NCBI GenBank assembly: GCA_049423145.1
Contig: JBMSQF010000093.1
Location: 1-5,931, forward strand
Length of the DNA: 5,931 nt
Direction of reading: 5' to 3'
DNA from: RFTU01 sp049423145
GTDB lineage: Bacteria; Pseudomonadota; Gammaproteobacteria; Burkholderiales; Burkholderiaceae_C
Below the pieces are notes generated by a model that saw only the letters and a list, made by a program, of their open reading frames with translations, made no database searches and had not been told where the DNA came from. This document shows, in pieces, positions 5,671-5,931 of this stretch. Every line of letters starts with the position of its first letter. The first letter of the stretch is position 1. The position numbers and the translations under genes are program-made.

Positions 5671-5931
5671 TCAGGCGTTGATGCGCTTGACGCCAGCGAG
5701 GGTGCAGGCCATGACCGCATTGCGCAGCGCGGCGATCGCCTCATACCGGGTGAAGCTGCGCCGCCAAGCCAGCACCACGCGGCGTGTGGGCACTGGGGCC
5801 TCAAAGGGAATGTAGCGGATCAAGCCACCCTTTTCCTCGGGCACGCTCATGCGCGGGACGACCGTGATGCCCATGCCCGAGGCCACCATGTACTTGATCG
5901 TCTCCAGGCTCGAGCCCTCGAAGCTCTTGCG
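5671..5931 (-). CDS. oxyR: LysR-family regulator, C-terminal part, probably OxyR (partial)
   Basis: The last 86 codons of a gene enter from the right edge; the stop TGA is at 5671-5673 on this strand. The visible part begins RKSFEGSSLETIKYMVASGMGITVVPRMSVP, which matches the end of the LysR effector-binding domain. The E-G-S/T-S-L-E-T-x-x-x-M-V-A-x-G-x-G-I-T block is characteristic of OxyR-type proteins, and the tail (YIPFEAPVPTRRVVLAWRRSFTRYEAI) also fits the OxyR branch in betaproteobacteria. OxyR senses hydrogen peroxide through a disulfide pair and activates antioxidant genes. Those cysteines and the DNA-binding domain lie outside the window, so the OxyR assignment is probable rather than certain. 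It lies on the same strand as ubiA and converges on the GFA gene. Confidence 0.72.
   Translation of the reverse strand, partial: RKSFEGSSLETIKYMVASGMGITVVPRMSVPEEKGGLIRYIPFEAPVPTRRVVLAWRRSFTRYEAIAALRNAVMACTLAGVKRINA

Overview
This window looks like ordinary chromosome from a GC-rich betaproteobacterium, most likely a Burkholderiales member close to Comamonadaceae. That placement rests on the UbiA, RF3, ProC and OxyR-like sequences and on the codon bias; it is an inference, not a database match. Seven genes are recognisable with reasonable confidence, two of them cut by the window edges. A small broken gene is also likely.

Layout from left to right. (1) The 3' end of proC (+, proline biosynthesis) converges on ubiA (-, ubiquinone biosynthesis) with only 9 bp between stop codons. 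(2) The 91-bp divergent region between ubiA and a secreted DsrE-family protein holds two identical copies of a 23-bp near-perfect palindrome with core GGGGTCAGACCCC. The copies lie 48 bp apart and fill about half of the region. (3) The DsrE-family gene (+) is followed by a secreted GIN-domain protein (+) whose second half is a ladder of VAGSGD repeats. Both products carry signal peptides and should be exported. (4) prfC (-, release factor RF3) converges on the GIN gene. It diverges from a paiB-like FMN-binding regulator gene (+) across a 102-bp region that contains a 13-bp dyad. (5) A 260-bp stretch after paiB has no intact gene. It holds a likely N-terminal remnant of a GNAT acetyltransferase and several small hairpins. 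(6) A GFA/CENP-V-type zinc protein (+) ends 3 bp from the end of a LysR regulator, probably oxyR (-), which runs off the right edge.

How the parts relate: proC, ubiA, prfC and oxyR are housekeeping or stress-response genes with unrelated jobs, and no single pathway links the window. The DsrE and GIN genes may share a transcript. The paiB, GNAT-remnant and GFA stretch looks like a small accessory cluster. I see no phage, plasmid, CRISPR, toxin-antitoxin or defence system, and no convincing new multi-gene system. The most unusual signal is the twin palindrome. It supplies an in-frame ATG and the peptide MGSDPIF on both strands, next to the starts of both flanking genes.
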